Below, one piece after another: positions 58,776 to 64,000 of a DNA stretch of 64,000 nucleotides. Location: NCBI GenBank assembly GCA_950106755.1, contig OX467090.1, forward strand, positions 12,523,489 through 12,587,488, given 5' to 3'. Every line of letters begins with the position of its first letter. The stretch's first letter is position 1. Origin of the DNA: Climacium dendroides. Its lineage: Eukaryota; Streptophyta; Bryopsida; Hypnales; Climaciaceae. The notes beneath the pieces are model-generated. The model did no database searches, was not told where the DNA came from, and saw only the letters and a program-made list of their open reading frames with translations. Made by a program: the position numbers and the translations under genes.

Positions 58776-61012
58776 CACTAAAAAGTATATTTAGTGTTAA
58801 CAAAACTATTTACGAACCATGACACTAATTATCATTAACCCTACTAAAATAAGTAACATTAAATCTAATTTCTAACACTAAAAGTACTCTATGGTAAATT
58901 TGAAATATGAAGAGGTTTACATTTAGTGTTAGAACATATAAAAAAATGAATTTGCAAAGGAAAAAATTGAAGACAAGGAAAATAATGGAAGGACTAGAAA
59001 ATGTGGAAAACATTTGTAATGAAGGAAGTCTTTCAACATCAAATAAATAAAAAGAAACTCATATTTAGATTTTTTAAAATATAGATTTCATACTTGGGCT
59101 GGAACTTGCATGCCTTGGAAGTATGGTTCATGCTTGGCTATAATTTCCTGCACATGTGGAAAGAGTTGATTGACACTCCAAGTGCCATCAACACCCAAAG
59201 CCATACCTAATCTAATCATAGCTTTCCTAGCATATGACATATTATCACAATCTATCTCTTTATTCACATCTTCAACGCTATCTGCAGCCAATTGTAGGAA
59301 GAATCTTTTTTCCAAGTTTGTGAGTTTTCCTAACCACTATCCATCACCTCGAGGAATATTTTGCTAAGCATTGGTTGCAATGAGTTCAGACCTTCTTTGC
59401 TTTCCATGGCTTGGTCCAAGCATCCTTGACCTTTGAGATGATAAATGTGTCCGTTGGTTGACACAAATGTGTAGAATAAGGAGGTAAATACTTTAGACTT
59501 GCCTGTTTTGCTTCCAAAACAGTTGTTAACCTTGGGGTCATATTATAGTTGGTACAGTTGTCAACCCAAATGACTTTTGTGCGGCCATGAACATGGACTT
59601 GGAAGGTTTGGATTTCACTGAAGAATTCAGCAAAAAGAGTTTGGTCCATCTAGCCTTTAGGTTTGGTTCTATAACATACCCTTGGAGTATTGTCTTCCAG
59701 GCCCAAAATAGGATAAGTGCTGTTGGAATTGGTAAAAATGAGGATGGGGGCTTCAATCATTGATCGACGCCCCTCGAAGATTCTAATGACCATGGTTATA
59801 AAGTCTCCACCGGAAATCACTTCGGCGTACTTGACACTCATGTCCCCTCTAAATCCCAACGTCCAACCTTTGTCTAAATTCACGACAAAATGAGTTTCGA
59901 CAATGTTTTCCATGAGATTTTCATCAAAAACACCGGTTTGGAACCCCCCTATGCAGCACGCCTAGATGCTAAGCTGTTGCCATTTCAATTTGTAGTTCCT
60001 TCTCGGGACTACAAGTCAAGCATCCCCGTTGTGACAACAAAACAATGTTGTGCACATGCATAAATTGTTGAACCCAACTTGGGGTCAACTTTGATGTGAA
60101 TAGGTTATTGTCCTTGGAATCACGAGATTGGGCTGTATATGGAGAGGTAGGATCTAACAAGATGGACATAGCCAACTCAATGAGCAATCTGGTCGAGAAT
60201 TTGATTTTAGCTTTTCTAAATAGGTCAAATGCATCTAGGAGTTTAGAGTAGATCCAAAGTACCCATTTAGGTCGTTTGGCACCACGACCTAGGCTTGCCT
60301 TCATGTGGAGTTGTTTTCACCCCCCCTCCATGCAGCTCCTAGTGCATGAAATTGATGGAGATGTTATATTTGCTTCTCCTTCATTGCAAAATTATTGACG
60401 TTGAGCCCACCAACAAGAAGCCCGGACAAGGTTGGAACTCCTTTGAGCATGAAAATGTTCTGGAAACGCATGTATTGTGCGGATGTAGAGCCTGTGTATA
60501 CCATGCACAATTTCATCTTGAACCATTCATGTGATGATAAGCTTGCGGATAGCAATGGTTGAAACCGGTTGCAAACATCGAGGGGTGGAATTTTCGAATG
60601 GGAGGGCAGCCATGGCAAATCCCCTGAAGTACCATAGAAGGGATGAGTAAAAAAATTGACGACAAGTGTTAGGGCAAACGCACAACAAGCAAGCAATTCA
60701 ACAATTTAGTTCAGTTTAGCTCAAATGACTTCCCCCCCTCAAAAAAATCTGTCACTTGCAAGATTGGAGGAGTGGAAGAGGAAGAGGAGCCCAAGCTTGA
60801 ATGAAGATGACGCAAGGACTTGCAATGGCGACGCGATGGGTAAGGGAAGCAAACAAAATTGGAACACAAGGGAAAGCCAAGGAAGGAGACGACAAAAAGA
60901 AAGAGAAGCCCAAGGCGACGCATTCAAGTTTAGTACTACATTAATTCCCCCTAAGTGGAGATTTAGTGTTGGTAAGATAAATGTAATCCAACACGAAATA
61001 TACTTTTTAGTG
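58776..61012 (-). mobile_element. DDE DNA transposon related to MITE family M1 (2.24 kb)
   Basis: CACTAAAAAGTATATTTAGT at the left and its complement at the right (one mismatch) form the ends, with TA on both sides (58774-58775 and 61013-61014). The first 180 bp (58776-58956) also align with the reverse complement of M1 copy A through CATGACACTAATT, TTACATTTAGTGTTA and TTTGCAAAG. The element holds a decayed transposase gene on the minus strand. It is the only coding relative of M1 in the window. Confidence 0.85.
59090..60304 (-). pseudogene. Pogo-superfamily DDE_1 transposase, broken
   Basis: Reading on the minus strand, pieces in different frames or separated by stops follow each other in family order. 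First is a helical DNA-binding part with KLTPSWVQQFMHVHN (within 60304-59969). Next is the core start FVVNLDKGWTLGFRGD (59913-59650), then VIWVDNCTNYN and LPPYSTHLCQPTDTFIIS (59649-59386), and last a helical C-terminal piece (59315-59088). The candidate catalytic residues are D in NLDKG, D in WVDNC and D in QPTD, the last two 36 residues apart, which fits the DDD triad of pogo-like transposases. An in-frame TAG between 59650 and 59649, where a Trp codon is likely, and further breaks make it non-functional. Confidence 0.8.
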
Positions 61013-61389
61013 TAATGTTCTATAATTTGAAGCCAAAATTATTTTGGGTTTTTGTTTGTTTGTCATTTCAATTATAAAAGAATTGTTGTGGCCCCCTTTG
61101 TAGTCATTCTTTGTATCTACAATGCATTTGAACTTTGTGATCTAATTGCACTTTGTTACTTCAATATAATAATAATACTTAAACCTTCAATGTAGAATGC
61201 CTTCAACTTTACACATAGCACAATATGAATGTAAAGTAATGAAATTTCTTGTTGATTGATTTTGAGTCTTTTGGGAAAACAATCAACAATTATGCAAGTA
61301 TATTATGCTACTTTAAAGTTTTTTCAAATCTCGACTTTAATTCACAAAATTTACATGAATTTCATGCATAAATAAACACACACAAAGAA

Positions 61390-61395
<6 letters not shown>

Positions 61396-61441
<46 letters not shown>
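61396..61441. repeat. (TA)n microsatellite
   Basis: About 22 uninterrupted TA dinucleotides, preceded by ATACATATA. Confidence 0.97.
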
Positions 61442-61444
<3 letters not shown>

Positions 61445-62877
61445 AAAGTGTTGTGACTCCTATCACAAATATTGTCACGTTTTCATCCTAGAAAAATATC
61501 ATCTAATTATTCCATCCAACGTTTGTAATAATAACCTAAAGTGTGACAAGCATTCCCATGATTTGTTATACATACGTTTCTCTTGTCTCTTGCCATGTCC
61601 CTATCAATATAGATTTGACTAGTACATATACATATACATACATAGAGTTTCACTTCTATTTGCTTACAAACAAGAATGATATGACTATGTTATGGCTCCA
61701 TTCACTCCAACCAAACTCTAATTGTATTGTGTAATGTGAATGCAGTTGTAGATAGGATATAGAAGTTTGTTTAGGATGAACCATCTTCCTCGCTTATTCT
61801 AAGGGGGCATGTAAAAAAAACCTATTTTGTACTTTATTAGCCCCTAACCATTTGGATTCTTTCCCAGAATTGACAATTTGGAGAAAATCATTACAAAGTA
61901 CTATTCAAAAAATTATTTTAGAAGTGATATACAAAGGAAAGTTGTAGATTTTGAATTTTAGATTCCATCTATACGGTTAGATTCACCAATGCTATTACCA
62001 ATATTTTTCTATAAATTTGGAAAAGGAAAATTTCAAAATTTTTTCAAAAGTTGATTACAAGCAAAATATTATCATTTTTTCAGCAAAACTTATTAGAATG
62101 GATTCAAAATGAGGTTCTCTTGACATGGTGATTTTTTGAAATTTTTGTGTTCTTTACATCTAGAACCTCATTTTTACAAATCTAGTTTTGAACTAGAGTC
62201 AATGCAATTTGACCACTTGATACACTTCAACATTTGTAATTTTAGAAAAAATTGTATTCTAATAACACCAAATCCAACCATTAGATAAGATAAGAACTTG
62301 ATAAAGTATCACCTAAAATTAGGATGACTTTCATCCAAGCAAGAACAAGACAGAAACAAGAAATTCAATTTGTTCATCGTTCCAAAAATGGACGTTGAAG
62401 CGCTCCAGGGTTAATTTAATTTTTACACCTCTCCTAGTCAAAATAGGGCCTTTGATTGCATACATGAATTCAAAATTGCCAAATTTGATCATAGATGGAA
62501 AATAAAAAAATACTCCAAGTATATAATCGGAGATGAGCAAGGGAGGTGATCGATTCACCCTCATCATACTATGGGCATCCGCTCTCTAGTTTCTCTAGTT
62601 TGTGAAATTTGAGTTTCTAAATCCTATCTACAATCGCATTCACATTGCACAACGCACTCAGGATTTGATTGGAAGGGAATGAAGCCAATAAAAAAAAAAC
62701 TCTCTATATGCACATGAACTAACTAAAGATGAACTACTTTTGAATTGATTTCCACATGATCTAATTTTTGTCTTTATTTTTTATTTTTAAAATTAGACAT
62801 CATGCACAAAAAGTCCCCCCCACCCGCCCTCCAATTCAACCACCCTTCATCCACACCAACAACCTAGATAGGATTGT
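61442..62877. other. AT-rich gene-free sequence
   Basis: No gene. A partial M3 copy centred on GGGCCTTTGATTGCATACAT lies at about 62420-62575. Confidence 0.5.
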
Positions 62878-63101
62878 CCCCCTTTATTTGCCCCAACCAA
62901 GAGTAAATGTAAAAATTACCCCCTACTTTGTGTCACTCAATTTGTTTTTGGTATTTCTTCACCACCCCTAACTAATTTTGGTCCTCTCTGATTGCAAATA
63001 TGAAAACAAAATTCCCAAATTTCACCATGAGTGGAAAATACAAATTAAAAAAACTCCCCTTTTTTTTCCCCCTCTTTTTTTCCCCATGGGGCAATAAGGG
63101 G
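62878..63101. mobile_element. MITE family M3, copy b
   Basis: CCCCCTTTATTTGCCCCAA at the left and GGGGCAATAAGGGG at the right are the ends. The centre GGTCCTCTCTGATTGCAAAT matches copy a. Confidence 0.7.
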
Positions 63102-63867
63102 TCAATCCTCCCTAGCAACTTACTGCATTTTTTTTTCCCCCCTTCTTCCCCTGTGGCCAAGTTCTGCATGCCCGGTGCATATAAAGAGGAAGATATTTGG
63201 GAAGATATTTTGGCCCTTTGCAGAATGAGGAATAGTCTGGAGCATCAAATAGTCTGTCTTTGACTCTTCTTTTGGAGTCTGGCCTTCCACTACTAATCCA
63301 ATTATTATGATTATTAAAAAGGGGCCCTACTCCTGCCAGGCGGGTACCACGGCTTTGTTTCTTTTGAAAAAGGCAAGCCAATGACATTATTTTCCTGCAT
63401 GGACACCAAAAGACATGAATTAGTTACCCCCTAACCCTTACAGGCCTGGAAAAGGCAAGGCCAATTTTTAATTTTTTTTAATTTTTTTGGGGGGTGGGGG
63501 TGGGGTGGGGGTGTAAGAGCATATCTCCTGCCACCCTCTTGGAAAAACGCAGGAATTTTATTTTATGTTCCCACCCATGATTTGAAAAAAAAAATTAAAA
63601 ATATTAGAATTCATAGTTGTAATAAAGAGGCCCTTAACCCCTGAGTGCCCTAGCGCCCCAAATGTGGCCTCCTACTATGAGACATTTGACCATCATAATG
63701 TCCTAGGCTGTATGGTGAAAACTTCCACAAATTTCTCCAAAGATGCCCTCCCTACCTCTCTTCCAATCTAAACGGTCATGTCTCTTGGATCTTATTTTCT
63801 AATCGGTGGGGGCTACTTGAATGGCAATTTGTAGCTTGTTTTTGGAATTTGCACTGGGCGCTCAGGG

Positions 63868-64000
63868 GTTAACCCTTAAACGACGTGGAGGACGTTTTCC
63901 GGCCAATGAATGACAAAGAATCTCTCCATACAAGAGAGAAGTGCAACTTTTCATCCTCCACGTTTTGTGGGAAAGGGGGAGCGTCTTCTACAATAGCTTG
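63868..64000 (-). repeat. Dispersed repeat R1, copy d, inverse and cut by the window end
   Basis: The reverse complement reads ACAAAxCGTGGAGGATGAAxA, GTTGCACTTCTCTC, GAGAGATTCTTTGTCATTCAT and CGTCCTCCACGTCGT, ending at AACCCTTAAACGAC in inverse. The order is the same as in 4940-5105. Confidence 0.8.

Noticed and set aside
60725..61015. Lys/Arg-rich frame beginning MTSPPQKNLS on the plus strand near the right end of the 58776 element
   Set aside because: It runs into the element's terminal repeat and is antisense to the transposase. No domain is recognised.

Overview
This is nuclear DNA from a green plant. The evidence is spliceosomal introns with GT..AG borders, a chloroplast J-protein, PGR5 (cyclic electron flow), plant-type telo-box promoters and many plant-style MITEs. 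The intergenic DNA is very AT-rich and full of decayed repeats, while the gene islands are close to 50% GC. I cannot name the species. The H2A proteins lack the seed-plant H2A.W tail motif (KSPKK) and the H2A.X tail (SQEF), and the COR27-like protein is unusually long. Both would suit a seed-free land plant, but that is inference.

Seven protein-coding genes are supported. In order they are: PGR5 (minus, 2 exons, 5755-7546); a chloroplast DnaJ8-like protein (minus, 1 exon, 15244-15705); two histone H2A paralogues in tandem (minus, 2 exons each, 17265-17867 and 19417-19987); the 18S rRNA pseudouridine methyltransferase EMG1/NEP1 (plus, 6 exons, 25485-27668); the protein phosphatase 4 regulatory subunit 2 homologue (minus, 7 exons, 28499-30900); and a long COR27/COR28-like protein (minus, 5 exons, 35030-38256). 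I assembled the exons by hand from splice borders, reading frame and family conservation. They are unrelated housekeeping, photosynthetic and regulatory genes and do not form a pathway.

The rest is transposon and repeat DNA. It holds a 1.05-kb pogo/Tigger-type element with a transposase C-terminus (3146-4199). A second DDE element with a broken transposase (58776-61012) has ends and subterminal sequence matching three MITEs (31693, 45465, 56685). Two CACTA-superfamily non-autonomous elements carry perfect 3-bp target duplications (22852, 44635). There is also a foldback family near 55-57 kb, one copy of which is split by a MITE, a GC-rich TIR-bounded element (52865-53315), a GGGGCAAT-ended MITE family, and numerous minisatellites. 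From 1 to 3143, from 8400 to 13700 and from about 46.5 to 52.8 kb I see no genes.

The most interesting signal is a 16-nt hairpin (6-bp stem, 4-nt loop), identical in both H2A 3' UTRs, 41-42 nt after the stop codon. Its geometry and position match the 3' stem-loop of animal and algal replication-dependent histone mRNAs, which flowering-plant histone mRNAs lack.
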